The notes below the pieces were generated by a model. It had not been told where the DNA came from, did no database searches, and saw only the letters and a list, made by a program, of their open reading frames with translations. Of a DNA stretch of 64,000 bases, positions 45,509 through 55,632 are shown piece after piece (position 1 is the first letter of the stretch; the number at the start of each line of letters is the position of its first letter). The position numbers and the translations under genes were made by a program. Where the stretch lies: positions 108,622 through 172,621 of the forward strand of contig JAHEKE010000003.1 in assembly GCA_024638505.1 (NCBI GenBank), read 5' to 3'. The DNA comes from Gammaproteobacteria bacterium (GTDB lineage: Bacteria; Pseudomonadota; Gammaproteobacteria; Arenicellales; JAANXG01).

Positions 45509-46224
45509 GGCGCTTTATTGTTGTCTGGGCACTGGCTCTGGTCTCTCCCGTGTGTCTCGCTGCCGGAGCACATAAACCTACTGATTCGGTTTACATCAAT
45601 TTGAGTGACCAGGCATCGCTGCAGCGGGGGGCGCGCACCTTCGTAAACTACTGTTTGTCGTGCCATAGCGCGGCATATATGCGCTATAACCGCATGGCCA
45701 AGGACTTGGGCATCAGTGATAGCGTATTGAAAGAAAATCTCATGTTTGCGTCGGACAAGCCGGGTGACTTAATGAAAACCAATATGGCGGAGGAGGACGC
45801 TAAGAAATGGTTCGGCGTTGCGCCACCGGATCTAACTTTGGTCGCCCGCGTACGCAAACCTGACTGGATTTATACCTATCTGCGGAGTTTTTACCTCGAC
45901 GAAAAATCACCAAACGGCTGGAACAATACCCTGTTCGAGAACGTTGCGATGCCGCATGTCTTATACAGCTTGCAGGGAAGTCAGCGCCTGGCCGGGATGG
46001 ATCCAGAAACGGGTAAACCTCAATTCACCGTAGTTCGACAGGGCAGTTTAAGCCCGGAAGAATACGATACCCTGATTCGTGATTTGACCAATTTTCTGGT
46101 TTACCTGGCTGAGCCGATAAAGTTGAAGCGCCATAGTATTGGCGTTTTTGTCATTTTGTTTCTCCTGGTGTTTTTAGTGCTGGCCTATCTGTTAAAGAAA
46201 GAGTATTGGAAGGACGTCCACTAG
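45505..46224 (+). CDS. petC: Ubiquinol-cytochrome c reductase, cytochrome c1 subunit
   Basis: 239 residues with a signal peptide ending at LAAGAH. The heme c motif is CLSCHSAAYMRYNRM and the axial methionine is probably in VAMPHVLYSL. A C-terminal helix (about 210-232) anchors it to the inner membrane, facing the periplasm. It is the last gene of petABC and overlaps petB. Confidence 0.97.
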   Translation: MRRFIVVWALALVSPVCLAAGAHKPTDSVYINLSDQASLQRGARTFVNYCLSCHSAAYMRYNRMAKDLGISDSVLKENLMFASDKPGDLMKTNMAEEDAKKWFGVAPPDLTLVARVRKPDWIYTYLRSFYLDEKSPNGWNNTLFENVAMPHVLYSLQGSQRLAGMDPETGKPQFTVVRQGSLSPEEYDTLIRDLTNFLVYLAEPIKLKRHSIGVFVILFLLVFLVLAYLLKKEYWKDVH

Positions 46225-46277
46225 TTGATCTGTAACGCCTCGCGTGTACAGCTAGGATTGAAAAGAGAAGATAAGAT

Positions 46278-46892
46278 ATGGTAGCTCCAACAGGTCGAAA
46301 ACCCATCATGGCCCTGTATTCCGGCATGGAATGCGTCTTCAGCCATGGTTGCCGCATCGTACTATTTGAGAAAGAAGTAGAATGTCAGATCATCTACATG
46401 AATGATGATGATGAGGCATCGGAGGGGCTTGCCGAGCTGAATCCATACAACGAAACCCCAACGCTTCTGGATCGAGATCTGGTTTTATACGGAGCGCAGA
46501 TTATCAACGAGTATCTCGATGAGCGGTTGCCGCATCCACCGCTTATGCCGGTGGATCCAGTTAACCGTGGGCGCGCTCGACTCATGATGATGCGCTTCTG
46601 CCGGGAGTGGCTGAGCCCCCTGCATGAGAACCGACTGCATGAGCCCGGCATGAAGCAAGCCATCCGCGACGGCTTGATTGCAATGTCGCCCGTGCTTTCG
46701 GAACAAGCATACATGCTGGGTGATGAATACAGTCTAGTGGATAGCTATCTATCGCCCTTGTTATGGCGCCTCAGCGCGCTGAAAATTAACCTGCCCCGCC
46801 AGGCGAAGCCCGTTCTCGAATATGCTGACAGGTTGTTTGAGCGACCCGCATTCGCTGCCAGTTTGAGTGAAGTCGAGCGGGAGCTGCGTTGA
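46278..46892 (+). CDS. sspA: Stringent starvation protein A (glutathione S-transferase fold)
   Basis: 204 residues. The thioredoxin-like N-terminus (MALYSGMECVFSHGCRIVL) lacks the GST catalytic tyrosine arrangement, and the ELNPYNETPTLLDRDLVLYGAQIINEYLDERLPHPPLMP stretch is diagnostic of SspA, which binds RNA polymerase under starvation. The SspA-SspB pair behind petABC is a recurrent gene order. The first ATG at 46278 is used; a later ATG at 46308 fits family length equally well. Confidence 0.95.
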   Translation: MVAPTGRKPIMALYSGMECVFSHGCRIVLFEKEVECQIIYMNDDDEASEGLAELNPYNETPTLLDRDLVLYGAQIINEYLDERLPHPPLMPVDPVNRGRARLMMMRFCREWLSPLHENRLHEPGMKQAIRDGLIAMSPVLSEQAYMLGDEYSLVDSYLSPLLWRLSALKINLPRQAKPVLEYADRLFERPAFAASLSEVERELR

Positions 46893-46901
46893 GGCGGAGC
46901 G

Positions 46902-47285
46902 ATGGCGACTACCAAACCTTATCTAATACGCGCTATCCGCGAATGGGCCATAGATAACGGTTTGACGCCGCAAATTCTGGTCGATACATCACAACAGGAG
47001 GTGCAGGTACCAGAGCAGTTCATTACAGACGGTCAGATCATACTTAACATTGGCGGGCAGGCCGCGCAAATGCATGAAATGACCAATGAGCGCCTCAGAT
47101 TTTCCGCCAGATTCAGGGGCTCCCCTTTCGAAGTTAACGTTCCAGTGAGCGCCGTGCTGGCGATTTATGCCCGCGAAAACGGACAAGGTATTTTCTTTAA
47201 GGAACCGGAGACGCCGCCCGAGCCGGATTCAGGCGCTGAAGACAAAGACGCCAGGTCTAAACCTCGCTTAAAGCTTGTAAAGTGA
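46902..47285 (+). CDS. sspB: ClpXP protease specificity-enhancing factor SspB
   Basis: 127 residues. The folded part begins YLIRAIREWAIDNGLTPQILVD and contains VPEQFITDGQIILNIGGQA; it captures ssrA-tagged peptides. The linker is acidic and the last ten residues RSKPRLKLVK match the ClpX-docking tail of the family. It is 9 bases after sspA. Confidence 0.96.
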   Translation: MATTKPYLIRAIREWAIDNGLTPQILVDTSQQEVQVPEQFITDGQIILNIGGQAAQMHEMTNERLRFSARFRGSPFEVNVPVSAVLAIYARENGQGIFFKEPETPPEPDSGAEDKDARSKPRLKLVK

Positions 47286-47290
47286 TCATT

Positions 47291-47318
47291 CTTGAAATTT
47301 GACCTAGTGCCCTCATGT
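47291..47318 (+). promoter_or_regulatory. RpoH (sigma32) heat-shock promoter for hslVU
   Basis: CTTGAAA at 47291-47297, a 13-base spacer, then CCTCATGT at 47311-47318, close to the sigma32 consensus CTTGAAA-N11-16-CCCATnT. It ends 70 bases before the hslV start and overlaps nothing else. The same -35 and spacer occur before the small heat-shock gene at 49406. Confidence 0.78.
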
Positions 47319-47388
47319 CAATGTGCTCGGGCATTGCGTACTGGTGGCGCAACCTGCAATCACCCTCAATCCATGCTGATCTGGCCAT

Positions 47389-47931
47389 ATGAGTAATATT
47401 CAACTACACGGCACTACCGTGCTGTCCGTGCGACGCGGCGACAAAGTGGTCATCGGCGGAGATGGACAAGTATCCATGGGCGCGACCATCATGAAAGGAA
47501 ACGCCCGCAAGGTGCGCAGATTGTACAAAGACAAGGTGCTGGCGGGATTCGCCGGCGGGACTGCGGATGCTTTCACTCTGTTTGAGCGGTTTGAGGGAAA
47601 ACTCGAGAAACATCAGGGTAATCTGACGCGCGCGGCGGTTGAACTGGCTAAAGACTGGCGCACCGATCGCCTGCTGCGGCGGTTAGAGGCTTTACTCGCG
47701 GTTGCCGATGAGAACGCCTCATTGATTATCTCCGGTAATGGGGATGTGATCGAGCCAGAGCAGGGCATTATGGCGATAGGATCCGGCGGCCCGTTTGCTC
47801 AGGCTGCCGCTCAGGCGTTGTTGGAGAATACCGAGCTCGAGGCCCAGGCCGTGGTCGAGAAGAGCCTGCTCATCGCAGCCAATATTTGCGTGTATACCAA
47901 TCAAAATCTCACTATAGAATCGTTAGGATAA
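47389..47931 (+). CDS. hslV: ATP-dependent protease HslVU, peptidase subunit
   Basis: 180 residues. The mature N-terminal threonine, Thr9 after removal of an 8-residue propeptide ([10 protein letters not shown]), is the nucleophile of this proteasome-like peptidase. GDGQVSMG and [16 protein letters not shown] are typical. It assembles with HslU, encoded 14 bases downstream. Expression is probably heat-induced from the sigma32-type promoter. Confidence 0.97.
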   Translation: MSNIQLHGTTVLSVRRGDKVVIGGDGQVSMGATIMKGNARKVRRLYKDKVLAGFAGGTADAFTLFERFEGKLEKHQGNLTRAAVELAKDWRTDRLLRRLEALLAVADENASLIISGNGDVIEPEQGIMAIGSGGPFAQAAAQALLENTELEAQAVVEKSLLIAANICVYTNQNLTIESLG

Positions 47932-47945
47932 GGAAGTAGTTACGC

Positions 47946-49295
47946 ATGTCTTCGATGACCCCCCGAGAAATAGTAGAAGAATTAGATAAACATATCGTCG
48001 GACAGGATAATGCAAAGCGCGCTGTGGCCATTGCTCTGCGTAACCGCTGGCGCAGACGCCAGGTTGATGAAGATTTGCGGAATGAGATTACTCCTAAAAA
48101 CATACTCATGATCGGACCCACCGGCGTGGGTAAAACAGAAATTGCGCGTAGACTGGCAAAGCTGGCGAAAGCACCCTTTGTCAAAGTCGAGGCAACAAAA
48201 TTCACTGAAGTCGGTTATGTTGGTCGAGAAGTCGATTCAATCATACGTGACCTGGTGGATATGGCAGTGAAAATGACGCGGGAAGAAGAAATCGAGAAGG
48301 TACAACCGCGCGCCGAGGACGCAGCAGAAGAGCGCGTTCTCGACATTTTGCTGCCACCTGCCCGCGACGCTGGCAGCGACTCGGAAGGTGACACGAGCGC
48401 CTCTGCCCGAGATAAGGAAGGGGCGGCACGTCAGCGCTTTCGTAAGCTATTGCGTGAAGGCAAGTTAGACGATAAGGAAATAGAGATTGAAGTCAGTGCG
48501 CCGAGCATGGGAGTGGAAATATTTGGGCCGCCCGGTATGGAAGAAATGACCGGGCAACTGCAGAACATGATGCAGAATCTTGGCGGCCGCAAAACGCGCA
48601 GACGGAAGCTGCCCACCAAACAGGCGCTGAGGCTGCTGACTGAGGAAGAGGCGGGACGCCTGATCAATGACGAAGACATAAAACTGACTGCCCTGGATCG
48701 TGTGGAACAGGACGGTATAGTTTTTCTGGATGAGCTGGATAAGATTGTCGGCCGGTCCGACTCGCACGGCCCCGATGTTTCCAGGGAGGGCGTGCAGCGT
48801 GATTTGCTGCCCCTGGTAGAAGGCAGCACCGTCTCAACCAAGTACGGCATGGTGAAATCAGACCATATATTATTCATCGCATCGGGTGCGTTCCAGCTGA
48901 CCAAGCCCTCAGACCTGATACCAGAGCTACAAGGCAGGCTGCCCATCCGAGTTGAGCTTGGAGCGCTCACCACCGAGGATTTCTTCCGTATTTTGACCGA
49001 ACCCGATGCGTCCTTGACTCAACAATACAGTGCGCTGATGGAGACCGAGGGAATTAAGCTGACTTTTGCCGAAGAAGGCGTGCGCCGTGTTGCGGAGATT
49101 GCATTTCAGGTTAACGAGCAGACAGAAAACATTGGTGCGCGAAGACTGCATACCATGATGGAGCGGTTACTGGAAACCATATCGTTCGACGCGTCTGATC
49201 GAGCGGGCGAAGAATTCGTTATCGACGCAAAGTATGTGGATGACACTCTCGAAGATGTAATTGGTGATGAAGATCTGGCGAGATATATTTTGTAA
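47946..49295 (+). CDS. hslU: ATP-dependent protease HslVU, ATPase and unfoldase subunit
   Basis: 449 residues, AAA+ Clp/Hsp100 family. It starts with [17 protein letters not shown], has Walker [17 protein letters not shown], Walker [11 protein letters not shown], the sensor region [15 protein letters not shown], and ends DLARYIL, whose last residues insert into HslV. An acidic I-domain (about 110-240) contains the expected helical insert. Confidence 0.97.
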   Translation: MSSMTPREIVEELDKHIVGQDNAKRAVAIALRNRWRRRQVDEDLRNEITPKNILMIGPTGVGKTEIARRLAKLAKAPFVKVEATKFTEVGYVGREVDSIIRDLVDMAVKMTREEEIEKVQPRAEDAAEERVLDILLPPARDAGSDSEGDTSASARDKEGAARQRFRKLLREGKLDDKEIEIEVSAPSMGVEIFGPPGMEEMTGQLQNMMQNLGGRKTRRRKLPTKQALRLLTEEEAGRLINDEDIKLTALDRVEQDGIVFLDELDKIVGRSDSHGPDVSREGVQRDLLPLVEGSTVSTKYGMVKSDHILFIASGAFQLTKPSDLIPELQGRLPIRVELGALTTEDFFRILTEPDASLTQQYSALMETEGIKLTFAEEGVRRVAEIAFQVNEQTENIGARRLHTMMERLLETISFDASDRAGEEFVIDAKYVDDTLEDVIGDEDLARYIL

Positions 49296-49405
49296 CAGGT
49301 CTTAACCAATCTTAAAGCGGTCCATCGCTCTATGCGTTCAAATTCATGCTCACACTGCATCCTTAATTTTCTCCCCGCCGGGCCCTAAAAAATCGGGTTT
49401 AGCGA

Positions 49406-49433
49406 CTTGAAATCCTTTGCGTGGTCTCCATAT
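49406..49433 (+). promoter_or_regulatory. RpoH (sigma32) heat-shock promoter for the small heat-shock gene
   Basis: CTTGAAA at 49406-49412, a 13-base spacer and CTCCATAT at 49426-49433 match the sigma32 consensus closely. It lies 52 bases before the start codon at 49486. Confidence 0.8.
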
Positions 49434-49485
49434 TAAGCCCAGCAGAGCGGTAACTTCCGCCAAATACAATATTTTGGAGGCAACA

Positions 49486-49938
49486 ATGACAGAGTTAGTA
49501 AACGTAAACGAGCGTCGTCCGCTGTGGGGCGAGTTCAGCGATTTCGATGATTTATTTGCAGGCTTGTTTGGCCCACGTCGGCTAAGCCGGCCCGCAGATG
49601 GCGGTGGCCTGGTGCCAGCAATTGATGTAGTGGAGAACGATAACGAGTATCTGATCAAAGCTGAAATACCCGGCGTAAAAAAGGAGGATCTAAACGTCAG
49701 CGTGCAGGATGGGATGCTTACCATTAATGCAGAATCCAGGTACGAAGACGAACAAAAGAAAGACGGTCGATTGATTCGTCAGGAGCGTCGTTACGGTAAG
49801 TACGTGCGATCCATGCGTTTGGGAAAAGACGTAGATTCTTCAAGGGTCAAGGCTGAGTACAGGGATGGTATTCTCGAGCTTAAACTGCCCAAAGTAGAAG
49901 AGGTAAAACCGAAGAAGATCGCCATTGATATCAACTAG
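49486..49938 (+). CDS. Hsp20-family small heat-shock protein
   Basis: 150 residues from an ATG with a TTGGAGG ribosome site; an in-frame ATG at 49417 would swallow the heat-shock promoter and is rejected. The alpha-crystallin domain begins PAIDVVENDNEYLIKAEIPG and contains KKEDLNVSV, the RLIRQERRYGKYVRSMRL strand and the closing YRDGILELKLPK. It binds unfolding proteins in the cytoplasm until chaperones refold them. The C-terminal KPKKIAID ends in an IxI-like motif. Confidence 0.95.
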   Translation: MTELVNVNERRPLWGEFSDFDDLFAGLFGPRRLSRPADGGGLVPAIDVVENDNEYLIKAEIPGVKKEDLNVSVQDGMLTINAESRYEDEQKKDGRLIRQERRYGKYVRSMRLGKDVDSSRVKAEYRDGILELKLPKVEEVKPKKIAIDIN

Positions 49939-49960
49939 ATCGAAATCGACTTTAAACATA

Positions 49961-49985
49961 AAGGCCGCTGCTCAGCGGCCTTTTT
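49961..49985 (+). terminator. Rho-independent terminator after the small heat-shock gene
   Basis: GGCCGC and GCGGCC form a stem around the TGCTCA loop (49963-49980), extended by an AA/TT pair, followed by five T residues to 49985. Confidence 0.88.
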
Positions 49986-49990
49986 CATGA

Positions 49991-51067
<1,077 letters not shown>

Positions 51068-51072
51068 GCCGT

Positions 51073-52152
51073 TCAATCACCCGCGAGTGCTTCAGCTTTA
51101 CTCTTTAATGTTTGCAGCTCTTTCTCCAGCTGTAAAACGCGTAAGCGGAGTTGGGCCAGTTTCTTAAACGCTGAAATGTTTCGCGTGTACTCTCTGAATG
51201 ATTGCGCCGGGCCGCCGGCATACATACCTGGTTCGAGTAAGTCCTCTGCAATGCCGCAGCGATGTACCAGAACCACGTCATCACCAATCGTGATATGGTC
51301 TATGATGCCGGTCTGTCCGCTGGCTAAAACCCTCTTGCCGAGCTTGGTCGAGCCCGCTATTCCGCTTTGGGCAACTAAGACGCAGTCTTCATCTAGAAAT
51401 ACATTATGGGCGACGTGGCATAGGGCATCAATCTTAGTGCCGCGGGAAATTCTTGTTTCTTTGTAGGTTGCGCGGTCAATCGTGCTGTTAGCGCTGATCA
51501 CAACATCATCCTCGATCACCACAATACCCTTCTGCGGAATGCGATGGAAACGTTTATCTTGATCACGGGCGAAGCCAAATCCGTCTGCGCCGATGACACA
51601 ACCTGGCTTCAGGCGAACCCGGTTACCGATTGTGCAGCGCCTTCCAATAAATACCTGAGCATGAATAATGCTGTTGTTGCCAATGATCGCACCTTCTTCG
51701 ATTACGGAGTTTGCCTGTACAACAACGTCCTCACCTAACTTGACATCGCGTCCGATAACCACACCAGGGCCGATAGTCACGCTGTTGGGGATGAACACCG
51801 ACTGATGAACAATGGCGGACGGGTGAACGCGCGGCCACTCGCTGTCGTGTAGATCTAAATCATCGTAGCGCTGCCGAATCAATGCCTGTGCAAGTTTGAC
51901 ATCTTCGCTTAGCAGAACAGAAACATCGTCATTGCTTATCGTTCTAGCCAGCTCCTTCGATGTCACTACGGCGGCCGGTCCACCACTGCCGTTCAGTCCT
52001 GCAATAAGCTTTTTATCATCACAAAAAACCAGATCTCCCGGCTGATACCCGTCAGCGGCGGCAAATCCGGAGATTTCCCTGTCGTCGCCAATACGATCGG
52101 AAATCAGTTCCGAAAAATGGTGCTGGATGGTAGAAAGCTTAATCGGTTTCAT
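51073..52152 (-). CDS. LpxD-like UDP-3-O-acylglucosamine N-acyltransferase
   Basis: 359 residues from the ATG at 52152. An N-terminal uridine-binding-like domain is followed by about ten hexapeptide repeats (left-handed beta helix, residues 105-300) and a C-terminal coiled helix. The LpxD catalytic histidine is in CHVAHNV (His249) and GADGFGFA is the conserved loop. LpxD adds the second acyl chain to UDP-GlcN in lipid A synthesis. Here the gene stands alone, convergent with argB, not in an lpxD-fabZ-lpxA run, and the sequence in several repeats departs from classical LpxD. It may be a second copy acting on another sugar nucleotide. Confidence 0.82.
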   Translation of the reverse strand: MKPIKLSTIQHHFSELISDRIGDDREISGFAAADGYQPGDLVFCDDKKLIAGLNGSGGPAAVVTSKELARTISNDDVSVLLSEDVKLAQALIRQRYDDLDLHDSEWPRVHPSAIVHQSVFIPNSVTIGPGVVIGRDVKLGEDVVVQANSVIEEGAIIGNNSIIHAQVFIGRRCTIGNRVRLKPGCVIGADGFGFARDQDKRFHRIPQKGIVVIEDDVVISANSTIDRATYKETRISRGTKIDALCHVAHNVFLDEDCVLVAQSGIAGSTKLGKRVLASGQTGIIDHITIGDDVVLVHRCGIAEDLLEPGMYAGGPAQSFREYTRNISAFKKLAQLRLRVLQLEKELQTLKSKAEALAGD

Positions 52153-52366
52153 GGCAGCAGTGATAATACCATCCAGACCTTGCGGGGACACTGCACACCT
52201 AAAGAAGGCCCACGAACACTGCTAAAGACTTCAGTCATTGCTGACAAGCAGGTGATGTGCAAGCGCCTGATATCGATATGTATTGATTACCCTTGCCGTC
52301 CGCTCGAGGCTCGAACTGCGCAGATTTGCAAATAACGTGCATGCAGCTTTATCGTCGCCCGTAAAA

Positions 52367-53608
52367 TTAGGTTTTTACCTTAGTCAGTATGAGCCCACCG
52401 GCAATGAACAATATCAGTATCGACAATATGGACACCCGACTGCTATCGGTAGCGAGTGCCACCCAGCCCATCATTACCGGGCCGATCACCGCAGCGAATT
52501 TGCCCAGGAAGTTGTAAAAACCAAAAAACTCGGCGGCTGAATCCGGCGGTATCAGGCTGGCGTATAGAGAACGACTCAGCGCCTGTACCCCTCCCTGCAC
52601 CAGCCCGATGGCGGTCGCAATACCATAAAATTCCCAGGTATTTTCAATAGAGTAAGCCCAAATAGTGATGCCGATATAGGTGGATAGTCCCAAGAGTATG
52701 CCGGGTTTAGGCCCTATTTTTTCACCCAGCCAGCCAAATAATAAAGCCGAAGGAAAGCCCACAAACTGCACCAGGAGCAGCGCGGTAATCATGTGCTGCG
52801 ACGTAAATCCCAAGGAAAGACCATAATCCACCGCCATGCGTACAATGGTGTCTACTCCATCAATATATAACCAGTACGCTATGAGGAAAATGACAACGGT
52901 TTTGTATTGCTTGATATCGCGGAAGGTTTGTATCAGCTGCTGTGCTCCACGGACAATCGAATCAGCAAAACTCTGACGCGATGTTCGCCTCTCTTGTACA
53001 AACCAGACCAGTGGTAAACTAAACAATGCCCACCATATCGCGGTGATAAAAAAACTGAGGCGCACGGCCTCAATGTTGCTGCTCAGGCCGAACCACCCCG
53101 GTCGTAAGGAGACGACTACGCATAAAGCGAAAAGCAGCCCGCCTCCTAAATAGCCTAAACTGAAACCGATGCCTGAAACCGAGTGATATTTTTCCTTAGG
53201 TGCAATATCAACGATCAATGCGTCATATAGAACGTTAGCACCGGAAAAACCAATGGTCGCAACAACATAGACGATAGCCGCGTACAACCATAGGTGTTGA
53301 CCGATTCCGCCCAGCCACGCAGTTCCTGCAATTCCGATGCAGGCAAAAACCAGGAGAAAGCGTTTCTTATGCGCACCTTGGTCGGCAATTGCGCCCAGTA
53401 TTGGGGCCAGGATGAGCACCACCAGACTGGCGATGGAATTAGCCACACCAAGATGGAAGGTGCTGACTGTGGATTGAATTCCAATAGACCAATATTCCTT
53501 GAAGAAAACAGGGAAAAATCCCGCTATCACCACCGTGGCGAAGGCGGAATTGGCCCAGTCATAGAATGCCCAGGCGAGAATCTGCTTCTTTTCGCTACCT
53601 AGCTTCAT
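52367..53608 (-). CDS. MFS transporter of the UMF1/Atg22-like group
   Basis: 413 residues with about twelve membrane helices. The N-terminal ILAWAFYDWANSAFATVVI is the signature of the UMF1 group (DUF of Vacuole effluxer Atg22 type), and LGAIADQGAHKKRFLL is the MFS loop 2-3 motif. It probably exports a small solute; the substrate is not known. The start ATG at 53608 is preceded by no strong ribosome site. It is 214 bases upstream of the LpxD-like gene on the same strand. Confidence 0.9.
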   Translation of the reverse strand: MKLGSEKKQILAWAFYDWANSAFATVVIAGFFPVFFKEYWSIGIQSTVSTFHLGVANSIASLVVLILAPILGAIADQGAHKKRFLLVFACIGIAGTAWLGGIGQHLWLYAAIVYVVATIGFSGANVLYDALIVDIAPKEKYHSVSGIGFSLGYLGGGLLFALCVVVSLRPGWFGLSSNIEAVRLSFFITAIWWALFSLPLVWFVQERRTSRQSFADSIVRGAQQLIQTFRDIKQYKTVVIFLIAYWLYIDGVDTIVRMAVDYGLSLGFTSQHMITALLLVQFVGFPSALLFGWLGEKIGPKPGILLGLSTYIGITIWAYSIENTWEFYGIATAIGLVQGGVQALSRSLYASLIPPDSAAEFFGFYNFLGKFAAVIGPVMMGWVALATDSSRVSILSILILFIAGGLILTKVKT

Positions 53609-54007
53609 GTCAACTCGTTTGTACCATGAATTCGCGCGCTGGGATTAGCCGTTAGGCCTACTGCCGTTGAGAGTAGTATATCTTTGACTGCTATGGCATA
53701 GCCGGCCCGGAAATTCAATTCAAGCTACCAGAAGTAAGTGATGCTGGAACTCAGACCCAACGGAGAAAAATGAAACGGGAGCCTGTCGCGCAGAATCGAC
53801 CGAGGTGCTGATAGCCGTTTTTGAATGTGCTCAAATCACACGTTCGCTGCCGGAAAAAGCTGTGGCCAAGTTAAGTAAAATAATTTTTGCAGACAGACGA
53901 GTGATCCTGTGGCGTCATCATTCTTACGTGACGCATGCCGGCGTGGCCTCGCCCCATAGGTTAGTGTTATACTATAACATTACAAACGATTAAACTTAGC
54001 ATCAACC
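53609..54007. other. Intergenic region upstream of znuA, Zur site at its right end
   Basis: 399 bases between the divergent MFS and znuA genes. A 62-codon frame at 53805-53993 has no ribosome site, no recognisable family and runs through the Zur palindrome, so it is not called a gene. Apart from that operator I see nothing specific. Confidence 0.6.
53965..53979 (+). promoter_or_regulatory. Zur operator of znuACB
   Basis: TGTTATA-C-TATAACA is a perfect palindrome, flanked by AG and TT, matching the core of the proteobacterial Zur box. It lies 28 bases before the znuA start codon, where the repressor would block the promoter when zinc is sufficient. Confidence 0.88.
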
Positions 54008-54889
54008 GTGTTTAGATTCGTTTGCCCTTTATTCGTCGCCCTGCTGCTGCCAGCGGCCGGCTGGGCGAAGGTGCACGTTTTTGTCAGCGTAGCGCCGCTT
54101 AAGTACTTTGTAGAGAGAGTGGGCGGCGAACACGTTAGTGTCCAAGTCATGGTGCAGCCCGGCCACAGCCCCGCTACCTATGAGCCCACGCCACGCCAGA
54201 TGGCAGCGCTGTCTAAGGCCGATGTCTATGTGCGCATTGGAGTGCCGTTCGAGGCCTTCTGGATGTCTAAGCTGGAGGAAATCAATCCTGCGTTACAAAT
54301 AATTGATTGCCGAGATGGCATAAGCTCAATGCCCATACCCGACAAAACTGTCGACTTGGGCAACGCCGGAGAAATTGATCGCGCTCATGACCATGCCGCG
54401 GGTGATCCGCATGTGTGGCTCGACCCGTCGCTGGTTAAGATCATCTCGAGGAATATTCGGGACCGGTTGATGCGTATTGATGACAACAACAGCGCTGCCT
54501 TCGAGCAGAACACCGAGCAGTTTGGTAAAGAACTCGATAAGTTGGACCGTGAGATTCGACAGCTTACGGCGAATATTAAGAACCCTAAGTTTCTCGTGTT
54601 TCACCCGGCCTGGGGTTACTTCGCCCGCGCCTACGGCCTGGAGCAGATAGCGGTTGAGCACGAGGGAAAGGAACCAGGGCCGAGCACCCTCGCCAGGCTG
54701 ATCGAAACCATCAAACGGCTGAACATCAGTACCGTGTTCGTACAGCGGCAGTTCAGCACACAGGTAGCGGCCACCCTGGCGGAACAAATCGACGGCAAAG
54801 TCGTTATCCTCGATCCGCTGGCAGAAGATTATTTCGCCAACCTGCGCGCTGCGGCAGCGGCGATTTCAAATGCACAGCCCGCGAGTTGA
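54008..54889 (+). CDS. znuA: Zinc ABC transporter, periplasmic binding protein
   Basis: 293 residues, starting at GTG, with a signal peptide ending at AGWAKVH. The zinc-binding histidines are His53 in GHSPATYEP, His135 in DPHVWLD and His199 in VFHPAWGYFA, with an acidic ligand in ILDPLAED. The histidine-rich loop is short (AHDHAAGDPH), unlike the long one of E. coli ZnuA. It forms an operon with znuC and znuB under the Zur site. Confidence 0.96.
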   Translation: MFRFVCPLFVALLLPAAGWAKVHVFVSVAPLKYFVERVGGEHVSVQVMVQPGHSPATYEPTPRQMAALSKADVYVRIGVPFEAFWMSKLEEINPALQIIDCRDGISSMPIPDKTVDLGNAGEIDRAHDHAAGDPHVWLDPSLVKIISRNIRDRLMRIDDNNSAAFEQNTEQFGKELDKLDREIRQLTANIKNPKFLVFHPAWGYFARAYGLEQIAVEHEGKEPGPSTLARLIETIKRLNISTVFVQRQFSTQVAATLAEQIDGKVVILDPLAEDYFANLRAAAAAISNAQPAS

Positions 54890-54898
54890 AGCCAGGGC

Positions 54899-55627
54899 AT
54901 GAGTAACGCCATCGAGATCCGTAACTTATCTTTTTCATACAACGGATTACGCGTGTTGGACGAGGTGAGCCTGACCGTGCCGGAGAACGAATTTCTCGGA
55001 GTGGTCGGGCCCAATGCCGGCGGCAAGAGTACCCTGCTCAAGATTGTTTTAGGGCTGCTCGAGGCCGATCAAGGAACGGTTACGGTCCTTGGTAAATCCC
55101 CGCGCAGAGCACGAAAAGAGCTGGGCTACGTTCCTCAGTATCCGACCTTTCCGCGGGACTACCCTATCAATGTGGAGCAGACGGTGCTGATGGGCCGTAT
55201 GGGCGTAACGCGGCCGTTCGCTGGCTACACCGGCGCAGACGCCAGCGCCGCGGCGCAGGCCATGCGTGAAACGGAAATAGGACACCTGTCAGCAAGGCGT
55301 TTGAACACCCTGTCCGGCGGCCAGCTGCAGCGGGTACTGTTGGCTCGGGCTCTTGTCGGGCAACCCAAACTACTGCTGTTAGACGAGCCGACGTCTAACA
55401 TCGACACCCGCATGGAGTACGAGATTTTTGATCTGCTCAGGCATTTGAATGAACGCATGACAATCGTTGTCGTGTCCCACGACATCGGCTTCATTTCCCG
55501 ATACGTGCGCAGGGTAGCCTGTCTGAACAGAACCCTGGTCTGCCACGATACCGCCGCCATTGACGGTAAAACTGTGCAAGAGCTTTATGGCACTGACGTT
55601 CACATGGTTGCCCACAGCCACGGGTAA
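54899..55627 (+). CDS. znuC: Zinc ABC transporter, ATPase subunit
   Basis: 242 residues. Walker A GPNAGGKST, the signature LSGGQLQRVLLARAL, and Walker B LLLLDEPTSN(I)D are present, along with the switch histidine in VVSHDIGF. It powers zinc import by the ZnuB permease. It starts 9 bases after znuA with a GAAGCCAGGGC ribosome site. Confidence 0.96.
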   Translation: MSNAIEIRNLSFSYNGLRVLDEVSLTVPENEFLGVVGPNAGGKSTLLKIVLGLLEADQGTVTVLGKSPRRARKELGYVPQYPTFPRDYPINVEQTVLMGRMGVTRPFAGYTGADASAAAQAMRETEIGHLSARRLNTLSGGQLQRVLLARALVGQPKLLLLDEPTSNIDTRMEYEIFDLLRHLNERMTIVVVSHDIGFISRYVRRVACLNRTLVCHDTAAIDGKTVQELYGTDVHMVAHSHG

Positions 55628-55632
55628 TCAGC

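Noticed and set aside
49417..49485. Upstream in-frame ATG for the small heat-shock protein
   Set aside because: It would lie within the sigma32 promoter and upstream of the only good ribosome site.
53805..53993. Forward 62-codon frame before znuA
   Set aside because: No ribosome site, no family, and it runs through the Zur palindrome, so it is most likely chance.
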